A stretch of DNA of 11,432 bases from Rubripirellula sp. (lineage in GTDB: Bacteria > Planctomycetota > Planctomycetia > Pirellulales > Pirellulaceae), in assembly GCA_029287555.1 (NCBI GenBank), contig JARFQX010000539.1, positions 1-11,432 of the forward strand, read 5' to 3'. Every line of letters starts with the position of its first letter. Within the stretch, counting starts at the first letter, position 1. Positions 1-6,550 of the stretch are shown here, in pieces. Under the pieces are notes generated by a model. It was not told the origin of the DNA. It saw nothing but the letters and a program-made list of their open reading frames with translations, and searched no databases. Both the position numbers and the translations under genes were made by a program.

Positions 1-1
1 G

Positions 2-859
2 CTGGTCGACGCTCGTGTTGAACTGCAACGTGCGGGCGCGTCGGTGGGAAACGTGTTACTCTTGGAGGCAAAGATCGCTCAGAGCGAGGCACGCTTCGAT
101 GACGCGATGAGTTTGACCCGGCGCGCCGCTTGTGAAGCGCCGCCCTGCCCCGACGATGGGCTCCGAACTTGCACTCATTATCAGGATCCTTGCGACGAGG
201 GCTGCGTGACACAGATTCCCTGCGTCGGCCCCCGGGTTGAAAAAAAAAGAGCCGCGAAGGACTGTGCGGCGGCCTATCAAGCCCAGATCCATTTGGTTCG
301 CGCGCGTTCCGCTGCTGAGCAGTACGAGCTCGCAAGGGCCGAGGCTGAGTTGTCGTGCGCGCGGGATTTGGCTGCGGAAGTTTGCAGCGATGATCTGCAG
401 GCGGAGCTTCACAATGTCGCAGCGCTGATCCACATCGCCAAAGGTGAGTACCTGCAGGCGGCACGGCACCTGGACCACGAGGCAGTGGCGCTGCGACGAG
501 CGGGAAACTATCGAGAGATCCCCAACGCGCTGGAGATTGCCTCGGCGTCCTACGAACAGCTCGGCCTGTTCGGTTTGTCCGCCGATCGTCTGTGCCGGGT
601 GGCAAGAATCCTTTACGGTCGTGGCGAGTTCGAACGGGCTTGGCAGTACGTTCAGACAGCAGTCCCGATGGCGGAAACGGCCTGCTCCGAAGCGACCCAG
701 ATTCGCCTCGCGCTACTTGCGAACGAGATCGCGCTGGCGCTGACTCAGCGAGGAGAATCGTTACCGGAGCAAACCGAGCAAGACGAGGAGCTGGAGATGT
801 TAGCGCCGGAGAACGCGGATGAGCCGGGCGATGCGCGATTGTTGGACGGGTTGTTGTAG
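2..859 (+). CDS. TPR-like helical repeat protein, 5'-truncated by the window edge
   Basis: The frame is open to the left edge of the window, so the GTG at 44 is probably internal and the true start lies outside. The visible 285 residues are mostly amphipathic helices with TPR-like Ala/Leu/Tyr spacing, for example around AYQAQIHLVRARSA and FERAWQYVQTAVPMA (residues counted from the GTG: about 75-110, 118-155, 165-215). Residues 30-60 form an unusual insert with six cysteines (30, 35, 43, 50, 54, 60), followed by a 9-A run at 240-248 that encodes Glu-Lys-Lys. The tail from about 238 is acidic and low complexity. TPR-type proteins usually act as protein-binding scaffolds; no partner is evident here. 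A short hairpin follows the stop. No enzyme motif was recognised, and the exact family is unknown to me. Confidence 0.72.
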   Translation: MVDARVELQRAGASVGNVLLLEAKIAQSEARFDDAMSLTRRAACEAPPCPDDGLRTCTHYQDPCDEGCVTQIPCVGPRVEKKRAAKDCAAAYQAQIHLVRARSAAEQYELARAEAELSCARDLAAEVCSDDLQAELHNVAALIHIAKGEYLQAARHLDHEAVALRRAGNYREIPNALEIASASYEQLGLFGLSADRLCRVARILYGRGEFERAWQYVQTAVPMAETACSEATQIRLALLANEIALALTQRGESLPEQTEQDEELEMLAPENADEPGDARLLDGLL

Positions 860-880
860 GTTCGCCTCTGCGGGGCGAAC
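860..880 (+). terminator. Hairpin directly after the TPR gene, possible terminator
   Basis: A 7-bp perfect stem (GTTCGCC / GGCGAAC) with a 7-nt loop starts at the base after the TAG stop. There is no T-run behind it, so it is not a classic intrinsic terminator. It could still be an RNA 3'-end stabiliser. A second weaker hairpin (CAGTCT / AGACTG, 910-927) follows. Confidence 0.35.
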
Positions 881-946
881 ATTCTGGCGGCATGGCTACT
901 CGTGGGTGACAGTCTGGGGATAGACTGACCTACAATTGGAGCCGTG

Positions 947-960
947 GCGAAGTTCTTCGC
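947..960. promoter_or_regulatory. 14-nt perfect palindrome upstream of xdhC
   Basis: GCGAAG-TT-CTTCGC is a perfect inverted repeat ending 47 nt before the xdhC ATG. It could be an operator half-site pair or an RNA hairpin in the leader. No recognisable -35/-10 pair accompanies it, so the functional claim is weak. Confidence 0.25.
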
Positions 961-1007
961 TTCATGTCTCGCATGCGAACGACGGGCGACTCGTTTGAGA
1001 TAGCAAG

Positions 1008-1823
1008 ATGGCCTTTGACGTATTTCGACATTCGCGCGCCGTAACGGAACTGTTGCGGGCCAATACCCCCTTCGTGATCGTGACGATGGTGGATCGCCGC
1101 GGCAGTGCGCCGCAGATTGAAGGTGCTAAAGCGATCGTAACGACCGAGGGAATCGCGGAGGGAACCGTCGGTGGGGGACGGGTCGAAGCCCGAGCGATTG
1201 CCCATGCTCAAAGCCTGCTTGGCAGCGACGACGGTCGCAGCTGTGAGTTCGTGGTGTGGAACCTGCAGACCGATATCGGCATGACGTGTGGCGGGGAAGT
1301 GAAGTTCTTTTTCGAAGTCTGCCTGTGCAACGACTGGCGCATCGCCTTATTCGGAGCTGGTCACATCGCACAAGTGCTCGTGCCGCTGCTGCTGCAAATG
1401 AACTGTCGCGTTACCTGCCTTGACCAACGCCAGGCGTGGCTGGACCGAATGGCCGAGCACCCGCGGTTGACCAAGATCTGTCGCGAGGACTTGGCGGGAG
1501 CCGTCGGCGAGCTCGATTCGCAGAGCTTCTTTGTCTTGATGACGCAGGGCCATGCCACGGACTTGCCGGTCTTGGCTGAGGTGCTGCGAACGATTGAGCC
1601 TCCCTACATCGGAGTACTCGGCAGCGTTCAAAAAGCAAAGATCTTGCGACGCGACTTGAAAGAGATGGCGATTTCGGACGAGAAGATCGAATCGTTCTTC
1701 TGTCCGATGGGATTGCCGCTGGGCAACAACACGCCCCCTGAAATCGCCATCAGTATTACCTCGCAGCTGATCCAGCAGCGAGATCGCTTGGGGATCATTC
1801 AGCAGAAGACGAAATCGTTCTGA
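1008..1823 (+). CDS. xdhC: XdhC/CoxI-family molybdenum cofactor chaperone
   Basis: Proteins of this family (XdhC, PaoD, CoxI) bind the molybdenum cofactor, support its sulfuration and insert it into xanthine-dehydrogenase-type enzymes in the cytoplasm. The 271-aa product has the N-terminal XdhC signature: GSAPQIEGAK near residue 28, EGTVGGGRVE near 51, and GMTCGGEV near 91 with the conserved Cys. A C-terminal Rossmann-like domain follows (LFGAGHIAQVL near 114, YIGVLGS near 200). The family's closing motif is present as PMGLPLGNNTPPEIAISI. Length is normal. The ATG at 1008 is preceded by only a weak purine stretch. The gene converges on the hydroxylase operon across the repeat region, and its most obvious client is that enzyme. 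It is a single two-domain protein, not split. Confidence 0.9.
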   Translation: MAFDVFRHSRAVTELLRANTPFVIVTMVDRRGSAPQIEGAKAIVTTEGIAEGTVGGGRVEARAIAHAQSLLGSDDGRSCEFVVWNLQTDIGMTCGGEVKFFFEVCLCNDWRIALFGAGHIAQVLVPLLLQMNCRVTCLDQRQAWLDRMAEHPRLTKICREDLAGAVGELDSQSFFVLMTQGHATDLPVLAEVLRTIEPPYIGVLGSVQKAKILRRDLKEMAISDEKIESFFCPMGLPLGNNTPPEIAISITSQLIQQRDRLGIIQQKTKSF

Positions 1824-1845
1824 AGGCGGATCGTTATTTCAACTT

Positions 1846-1968
1846 GTAGGCCGAATCAAGGAGCGCAGCGACGCCGATCCGGCAAAAATCGGTGCACGGC
1901 GTCGAATCGCAATTCCAACCTGGATCTGCATTCCAAGCCGGATCGGCGCTTCGCTTGATTCGGCCTAC
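1846..1968. repeat. 123-bp inverted-repeat element, copy 1
   Basis: The ends are inverted copies: GTAGGCCGAATCAAG at the left and CTTGATTCGGCCTAC at the right (15 bp perfect), with a second inner match GCCGATCCGGC / GCCGGATCGGC. Inside the right half two 18-bp units starting ATTCCAA lie in tandem and differ at 3 positions. The element can fold into one long hairpin. It starts 23 nt after the xdhC stop. No ORF or transposase lies inside, so it resembles a MITE or REP-type element. From memory, similar GTAGGCCGAATCAAG units are common in Pirellulaceae genomes. Confidence 0.85.
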
Positions 1969-1980
1969 TTAGCATTCCTT

Positions 1981-2103
1981 GTAGGCCGAATCAAGGAGCG
2001 TAGCGACGCCGATCCGGCAAGAATTGTTGCTCGGCGTCGAATCGCAATTCCAACCTGGATCTGCATTCCAAGCTGGATCGGCGCTTCGCTTGATTCGGCC
2101 TAC
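1981..2103. repeat. 123-bp inverted-repeat element, copy 2
   Basis: This second copy lies in the same orientation as copy 1, after a 12-nt spacer. By hand alignment it is the same length with 6 substitutions (about 95% identity). Four of the six fall between the left arm and the centre and one in the right arm, and the terminal 15-bp arms are unchanged. It ends 44 nt before the stop of the convergent small-protein gene. Together the copies occupy almost all of the 324-nt gap at 1824-2147, in which I see no other gene. Confidence 0.85.
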
Positions 2104-2147
2104 TTAAAAATTCCCGGACACCTTCAGTTCATGGAGCACGCGTCGCT

Positions 2148-2387
2148 TCAGGCCCGTCCCTCGAAGCAACCTCGCCCGTCGACGCAATCATCGCGGTCGA
2201 CGAGTGCTTGATCGGGACCGACGACGTGTTGGGTCTTGTTGCACCAACAATTGAATCGCGTGCTACCCTCCTCTTCTGGCGATTGCGGATCGGGATTCCC
2301 GGTCACGTAGATCGCCTTGCTGCGAAGGTTCATGCAGGGAGGCAGTTTCGGAACCTGTTTCTGGTCGAAGGAGCGTTGGTAACCCAT
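2148..2387 (-). CDS. Small five-cysteine protein (79 aa), last gene of the hydroxylase operon
   Basis: The frame reads MGYQRSF... and ends ...GRGCFEGRA. Cysteines lie at residues 18, 47, 49, 68 and 74, in the pattern C-x28-CWC-x18-C-x5-C. The middle carries NKTQHVVGPDQ. From memory this WCxxTxxxxGPD...C..GRxCxE layout matches short uncharacterised proteins found repeatedly in planctomycete genomes; a metal-binding role is only inference. The start at 2387 is preferred over the internal ATG at 2333 because GGAG sits 7 nt upstream of it and because it keeps the Cys just before that internal Met. It begins 16 nt after the stop of the medium-subunit gene, so it is probably co-transcribed. Its function is unknown; co-location suggests an accessory role or a read-through passenger. 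Confidence 0.68.
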   Translation of the reverse strand: MGYQRSFDQKQVPKLPPCMNLRSKAIYVTGNPDPQSPEEEGSTRFNCWCNKTQHVVGPDQALVDRDDCVDGRGCFEGRA

Positions 2388-2394
2388 GAATTGA

Positions 2395-2398
2395 CTCC
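2395..2398 (-). promoter_or_regulatory. Ribosome binding site that sets the small-protein start
   Basis: GGAG on the minus strand is spaced 7 nt from the ATG at 2387. The alternative ATG at 2333 has no purine-rich site. This supports the 79-aa form over a 61-aa form. Confidence 0.6.
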
Positions 2399-2403
2399 GA
2401 TGC

Positions 2404-3453
2404 TTAGACGAGCGGCGTTGGTTCAGTTTGACGTTCCACGGGACGTTGTGGCATGGGCCCGTCGAGACCCCCGGTTTCCAGACCTGCCGCTCGCAGAATG
2501 GCTCGCTTGACGGCGACCTGGGCCAATTGAATTTTGTAGTCGTTTTCGGACAGCGCGATTGCCCCGGCCACCGACTCGACTCCGGTTTGTTCGGCCGATT
2601 CTTCGGTGATCGTCTTGCCCACGAAATGCGCCGCAGCCTCGGCGGCAACCCAAGGTACTGGTGCGACCTGTCCCAGGACGATCCTGGCTTCTTGGACACG
2701 GCCGAGACGAACATCCAGACTGACGGCAGCCGAAGCCAATGGTGGATCGGGGCCTTCCCCGTGCCGGACTTCGTAGGCAGCGCTGATTCGATTTCCATGC
2801 GGCGGAAGAATCAGATGGCTGACGAGCTGGCCGGGTGCCAGGACATTCTCGTTCTCACCTTCTGAAGTCGGAGTGCGATACAGATCGGCCAGATCGAGAA
2901 AGGTCTCTTGATCAGGTTCGGGACCGATCACCCGCAGGCGGGCACCGAGCGAGATCAAAGCCGGGGCCAATCGGGAAGCATTCACGAACTTCGCCGGACC
3001 CCGGTTTCCAAGAATCGCGTGATAGCGGTTGGCACCCTCGATCACCATGGTGCCCTGCTTGGCGAGCAGCCCATGACCATCTCGGAAATACCAGCAGTTA
3101 GGACGCCGCAAGAGCTCACCGATCAGCGTCCCCTGAGCCTGCAGTTGAATGCTGCTGATCCCTTGAATGACCTGTTTGGCCGATGCGTAGGGGTCGCTGC
3201 GGCGGTCGCGGAGAAACTCATCCAAGTGCACCGCGGCACCGATCCAGAGGTTGCCCTCGGCATCGTGATCGATGTCTTGGAGCGTGCGGATCTCTCCGAC
3301 GTTGACCACCAAATCCGGGGTGACCACCATGCGTTTGAGGAGGCCGACGAGGTCCGTCCCGCCAGCGAGCGCGACGGTTTCTTTGCCGGGGGTCGCCAGC
3401 AGCGAGACGGCTTCTTGTTCGCTGCGTGGTTGAGCGTAATGGAATCTCTTCAT
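2404..3453 (-). CDS. Medium (FAD-type) subunit of a molybdenum hydroxylase, degenerate cofactor motifs
   Basis: The 349-aa product aligns by eye with PaoB/YagS and CoxM-type FAD subunits: first FAD motif LAGGTDL (29-35), WIGAAVHLDEF (70-80), the LLRRPNCWYFRDG segment (114-126), then a C-terminal CO-dehydrogenase flavoprotein-like domain (about 215-325) with ARIVLGQVAPVPW. Several hallmarks are altered. The second FAD motif TLGGN reads TLIGE (109-113). The PaoB-type cysteines after the CWYFRD segment are gone, leaving only C120. The usual PSD near 160 reads ASR. The usual KVRxRxS segment reads EVRHGEGPDPP. It starts 5 nt after the large-subunit stop, with AAGGA 8 nt upstream of the ATG. The fold is probably kept, but FAD and [4Fe-4S] binding are doubtful. 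Confidence 0.88.
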   Translation of the reverse strand: MKRFHYAQPRSEQEAVSLLATPGKETVALAGGTDLVGLLKRMVVTPDLVVNVGEIRTLQDIDHDAEGNLWIGAAVHLDEFLRDRRSDPYASAKQVIQGISSIQLQAQGTLIGELLRRPNCWYFRDGHGLLAKQGTMVIEGANRYHAILGNRGPAKFVNASRLAPALISLGARLRVIGPEPDQETFLDLADLYRTPTSEGENENVLAPGQLVSHLILPPHGNRISAAYEVRHGEGPDPPLASAAVSLDVRLGRVQEARIVLGQVAPVPWVAAEAAAHFVGKTITEESAEQTGVESVAGAIALSENDYKIQLAQVAVKRAILRAAGLETGGLDGPMPQRPVERQTEPTPLV

Positions 3454-3458
3454 GGCAT

Positions 3459-5699
3459 TTATCCTTTGGCGGTTCGCATGGCGTCAAGGACTCGCTTGGG
3501 TGTGAAGGGAAGCGTGGGAACTCGCACACCGGTCGCATTGCAGACGGCGTTGGAGATCGCCGCGCAGCCGCTGATCACCGGTGGTTCGCCCAAGCCAATC
3601 ACGCCTCGGGCACGCTCGCTTTCCGGTTCGTGCAAGTGCACGATCAACTCGCCGATGTCGCCAAGTCGAGGCAAGCGATAACTATCCATTTGGCTGTTGA
3701 CGAAGACACCTGTCTTGGGATCGTTGATTCGATGTTCGAACAATGCACCAGCGATGCTCATGATCAACGCGCCATAGACCTGGCTTTCGGCCGTCTTGCG
3801 ATTGATGATCAGGCCAACATTTTGGACCGCGACCATCCGCTTGATCTTGACCAGACCGGTGTCTGTGTCGACTGCGACGTGGGCCATCTGGCAACCACCA
3901 ACATTGGAACTCGACAAGTTTGTCGTTCTTCCCTGTTGTTGACGCTTGTAGCTCGAGTTGACTTCCAGCGGCTTGATCCCGATCAGACTGCAAGCCTGTT
4001 TCCACGTCAGCTCTTTGTCGCTGTATCCGACAACCGAGATCTTTCCGCCCGCAGCCTCCAGTTGATCGGCAGGTACCTCTAATTTCTTGGCAACCAACTC
4101 AAAGATCTGGGCCAGGGCGTCTTGAGCCGCACGACGATGCGATTCACTGACCGCCCCGACGGTCGTGCTTCCTCCCGATGCACCGCTGAACGGAAACGTG
4201 CTGCTTCCGATGTTGACTTTGACGGCCTCGACGGGCAAGCCAAGCGTTTCGGCCAACACCATGGCGCAAACGGTTCGCGTTCCGGTTCCCAGGTCCTGGG
4301 TTCCGCAATACGATTCGACGCCGCCGTCGGGATGAATCCTCAACCGACAATCGGAATCGTTCGCGGCGCCGCCCCAGGTATGGATGGCGATGCCCAGACC
4401 CTCGACAACCGAACCTTTGCGGGGGCTCTTACCGTGAGGGTGCCAGTGGCGCTGCCAATTGATCAGGTCGGCCGCAATGCGCAGCTGTTCCGCATACAGA
4501 GGTGCTTTCTCCGGAGAATCGATGTTCTCGAGATTGCGGAGGAAGATGTCGAGGCTATCGGCCTGCATCTTGGCCGCGAGGTCGTCGTAGGCCGTTTGCG
4601 TTAACGCACATGCCTGCGGATGGTTCGGCGCCCGCCACGCGACCGAAGGTTCGTTGTTCGTGGCGATGCCCGTCGCTTTGCGTCGATAGTTCTTGGGGAC
4701 AAACACGTAGGGGACGCTATTGACCGAGACGGTCGAGCCATTGAAACCACTCGTTCCCCAGTGATGGGAGTCCCAAATCTGGACCACGCCACTCTCGTCG
4801 GCTCCCAGTTTGACATGAACAAACCCGGAGGGGCGATTCCCGGCAACCTTCAATTCCTGTTCACGATTGAGCATGAACTTGACGGGTCGACCGGTCGCTT
4901 TGGCGATTTCCGCGGCAGCGATTCCCCAGTAGTTTGGCTGGAACTTGCTTCCGAATCCGCCACCGATGTAATCACAGTGGACATCGACATCATCGGCGGT
5001 CAGATTCAAGGCTCCAGCAAAGCCGTCATCGGTCCCCGAGACGTTCTGGGTAGAAAGGTGTGCCTTGAGGCGATCCCCTTCCCAGTGCAGCGTCGTGCCA
5101 TGTGGTTCGAGACAGCAGTGGGTGATGGCGTCGATCCCGTAATCGCCTTCGACCACATAGTCAGCGTCGGCGAAGAGCTTCTCAATTTGTTTCTCTTCCC
5201 ACTCTTCGATGTCTTCGTCGTCGCCTGGTTCACCGAGCGCTTCATCAAGCGAGATGCCGCCACCTCGTGGTCGGGTGCGGTCCTTCGCTTCGGCAGCTTC
5301 CAAGTCGTCATCCGCAGTGAACGGTTCAAGCAATTCGTACTCGACTTTGAGCTTCGCGACCCCTTCGGCCGCGGCCGCTTCCGACTCGGCCGCCACGGCG
5401 ACGAGCAACGTGCCATCGGCTTCAATTTCGACCGGATCCTCGCCCGCTTTGGGAGCCTTGATGTGCTTCACCAGTACCACGCCGGGCACCTTCTCGGCGG
5501 CCGAAGTGTCAACCGACAGAACGCGACAGTGCGCATGGGGACAACCCAACGCATGCACGATCAACTGGTTCGGCAGGTTGATGTCATAAGTGTACTTGGC
5601 GGTCCCCGCCGACTTGACCATCCCGTCAAGTCGATTGACCCGCTTGCCCAGCAGACGTGTCTTGTGGTTTTCGGGCCAACTGTATTGAACCTCAGCCAT
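3459..5699 (-). CDS. Large molybdopterin-binding subunit, PaoC/YagR-like molybdenum hydroxylase
   Basis: This is the catalytic subunit of an aldehyde oxidoreductase/xanthine-dehydrogenase-type enzyme, where hydroxylation occurs at Mo-bound MCD. The 746-aa length is close to E. coli PaoC. In order it shows GKRVNRLDG (N-terminal a/b hammerhead, about 18-26), LEPHGTTLHW (197-206), IGGGFGSKFQPNYWG (245-259), AWRAPNHPQA (354-363), GTQDLGTGTRT (466-476), SGASGGSTT (505-513) and the C-terminal GLGEPP, in which E705 is the expected catalytic base. A very acidic linker lies near 128-178. It has no signal of its own; in this family it rides on the Tat signal of the small subunit. The ATG at 5699 overlaps the previous gene by 8 nt and has an ideal AAGGAG; an upstream ATG at 5717 lacks one. 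The substrate cannot be read from sequence. Confidence 0.93.
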   Translation of the reverse strand: MAEVQYSWPENHKTRLLGKRVNRLDGMVKSAGTAKYTYDINLPNQLIVHALGCPHAHCRVLSVDTSAAEKVPGVVLVKHIKAPKAGEDPVEIEADGTLLVAVAAESEAAAAEGVAKLKVEYELLEPFTADDDLEAAEAKDRTRPRGGGISLDEALGEPGDDEDIEEWEEKQIEKLFADADYVVEGDYGIDAITHCCLEPHGTTLHWEGDRLKAHLSTQNVSGTDDGFAGALNLTADDVDVHCDYIGGGFGSKFQPNYWGIAAAEIAKATGRPVKFMLNREQELKVAGNRPSGFVHVKLGADESGVVQIWDSHHWGTSGFNGSTVSVNSVPYVFVPKNYRRKATGIATNNEPSVAWRAPNHPQACALTQTAYDDLAAKMQADSLDIFLRNLENIDSPEKAPLYAEQLRIAADLINWQRHWHPHGKSPRKGSVVEGLGIAIHTWGGAANDSDCRLRIHPDGGVESYCGTQDLGTGTRTVCAMVLAETLGLPVEAVKVNIGSSTFPFSGASGGSTTVGAVSESHRRAAQDALAQIFELVAKKLEVPADQLEAAGGKISVVGYSDKELTWKQACSLIGIKPLEVNSSYKRQQQGRTTNLSSSNVGGCQMAHVAVDTDTGLVKIKRMVAVQNVGLIINRKTAESQVYGALIMSIAGALFEHRINDPKTGVFVNSQMDSYRLPRLGDIGELIVHLHEPESERARGVIGLGEPPVISGCAAISNAVCNATGVRVPTLPFTPKRVLDAMRTAKG

Positions 5700-6285
5700 T
5701 TTGCTCTCCTTTGACAAGCGAGACGACTGCCTGCAGGACGTTCGCGTAAGTGCCGCAGCGGCAGATGTTGCCGTTCAGACCGGCCAGGATTTGTTCCTCG
5801 GTTGCATCGGGATGCTGGTTCAGAAAAGCCCGCACGGCGACGACAAACCCGGGAGTGCAAAAGCCGCATTGCTGGGCATCATGTTCGACAAAGGCTCGAG
5901 GCACTTCGTCATCGACCAGGCTCTCACAAGTCGTGATCTCTTTGCCGGCGACCGAGAGCGCCAGCGTGGAGGAGGCCATGACCGGTCGCCCGTCGACCAG
6001 AACCGTGCTGGCACCACTGCTGCCGTCGGCGCTGACCGGCTTGGCGGCCGTCAAGTCGAACTGGTAACGGAGCATATCGAGCAGCGTCGTACGTGGTTCG
6101 ACTTTCGCCGTCTTCGATTCGCCGTTGATCTTCAACGTGATCGAAGTTTCGCCGGTGACGACTTGAGGAGCCACGGCGGTATCTTGGCCGATCGCGGTGG
6201 AAGCCACCGAGGAGGCGGCCGCGGCGGCACTCGATCCCCTCAGAAACTCGCGCCTACTGAAACCCTTGGAGGTTGATTGCGACAT
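5692..6285 (-). CDS. Tat-exported iron-sulfur subunit with one cluster's ligands all Cys-to-Ser
   Basis: This 197-aa protein is PaoA/YagT-like. A twin-arginine signal is clear: SRREFLR at 10-16, then an Ala-rich hydrophobic stretch to about 32, so the complex is predicted to be periplasmic. Residues 46-120 are a plant-ferredoxin-like domain and 121-195 the helical [2Fe-2S] domain. In the helical domain all four ligands are present (C140, C143, C175, C177; CGFCTPG and CRCGTY). In the ferredoxin domain the ligand pattern C-x4-C-x2-C-x11-C is kept in spacing but every position is serine (S85, S90, S93, S105), inside otherwise conserved GASTVLVDG and ITT(C)ESL surroundings. I checked the codons: AGC, AGT, AGC, TCC. 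The start at 6285 is chosen over a TTG at 6324 because the Tat motif then sits near the N-terminus; only a weak GGA precedes it. Confidence 0.92.
   Translation of the reverse strand: MSQSTSKGFSRREFLRGSSAAAAASSVASTAIGQDTAVAPQVVTGETSITLKINGESKTAKVEPRTTLLDMLRYQFDLTAAKPVSADGSSGASTVLVDGRPVMASSTLALSVAGKEITTCESLVDDEVPRAFVEHDAQQCGFCTPGFVVAVRAFLNQHPDATEEQILAGLNGNICRCGTYANVLQAVVSLVKGEQNG
5706..5711 (-). promoter_or_regulatory. Strong ribosome binding site for the large subunit
   Basis: AAGGAG lies 6 nt upstream of the ATG at 5699 and inside the end of the small-subunit gene. It selects the 746-aa start over the in-frame ATG at 5717 and suggests translational coupling. Confidence 0.8.
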
Positions 6286-6356
6286 GATGAATCCGTCGGC
6301 TTGGACAGAGGAAGCGGACAGCAATTGGATCGCCCGGGCAATTCAGGCAGACCGTG

Positions 6357-6384
6357 AGTATACGGCTCGCGCCGGCAGATTCAA
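6357..6384 (-). promoter_or_regulatory. Candidate sigma-70-type promoter of the hydroxylase operon
   Basis: On the minus strand TTGAAT (6379-6384) and TATACT (6357-6362) are 16 nt apart. The leader to the ATG at 6285 would be about 65 nt. This is the best promoter-like match in the 265-nt gap at 6286-6550, which otherwise holds no gene I can support. It is a consensus match only. Confidence 0.45.
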
Positions 6385-6550
6385 CAAAATTGAGGAGAAA
6401 GCGAAACCAGGTCGAGGGAAAAACGCCGGAGGTCTCTTAACCCCGGGGCCGTTCATTTCAGGTTTAGCCTTGACCGTCGTGCGGCAAATGCTCGAGGAAA
6501 GGGTGTGGGTCAAGCCGGGAAATCCCGCCAAAATGGGCACTATTCACGAT

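Noticed and set aside
1846..2103. CRISPR array or attachment-site pair
   Set aside because: Only two 123-bp units with a 12-nt spacer exist, each internally palindromic, with no short repeats, cas genes or integrase nearby.
2208..2510. Plus-strand 100-codon frame starting after the repeats
   Set aside because: It overlaps antisense to the small Cys-rich gene, which has a ribosome site and family-like Cys pattern, and to the end of the FAD-type subunit.
2388..2798. Upstream extension of the small-protein frame to 216 codons
   Set aside because: The extension lies within the medium-subunit gene in another frame and has low-quality Arg/Ser/Pro-rich sequence; the GGAG-preceded ATG at 2387 is the better start.
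2908..3681. Plus-strand open frame of 257 codons
   Set aside because: It is antisense to the FAD-type subunit and the end of the large subunit, with no recognisable domain.
4620..5714. Long open frame on the plus strand (364 codons)
   Set aside because: It is antisense to the clearly recognised molybdopterin subunit and has no family motifs; high-GC codon use keeps the opposite strand open.
5692..6285. Cys-to-Ser changes as a frameshift or misread artefact
   Set aside because: The reading frame continues through intact conserved residues on both sides, and four separate substitutions at exact ligand positions are not explained by an indel.
6510..6539. CGGGATTTCCCG hairpin downstream of the gene ending at 6551 as a terminator
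   Set aside because: The stem is only about 4 bp and no T-run follows.
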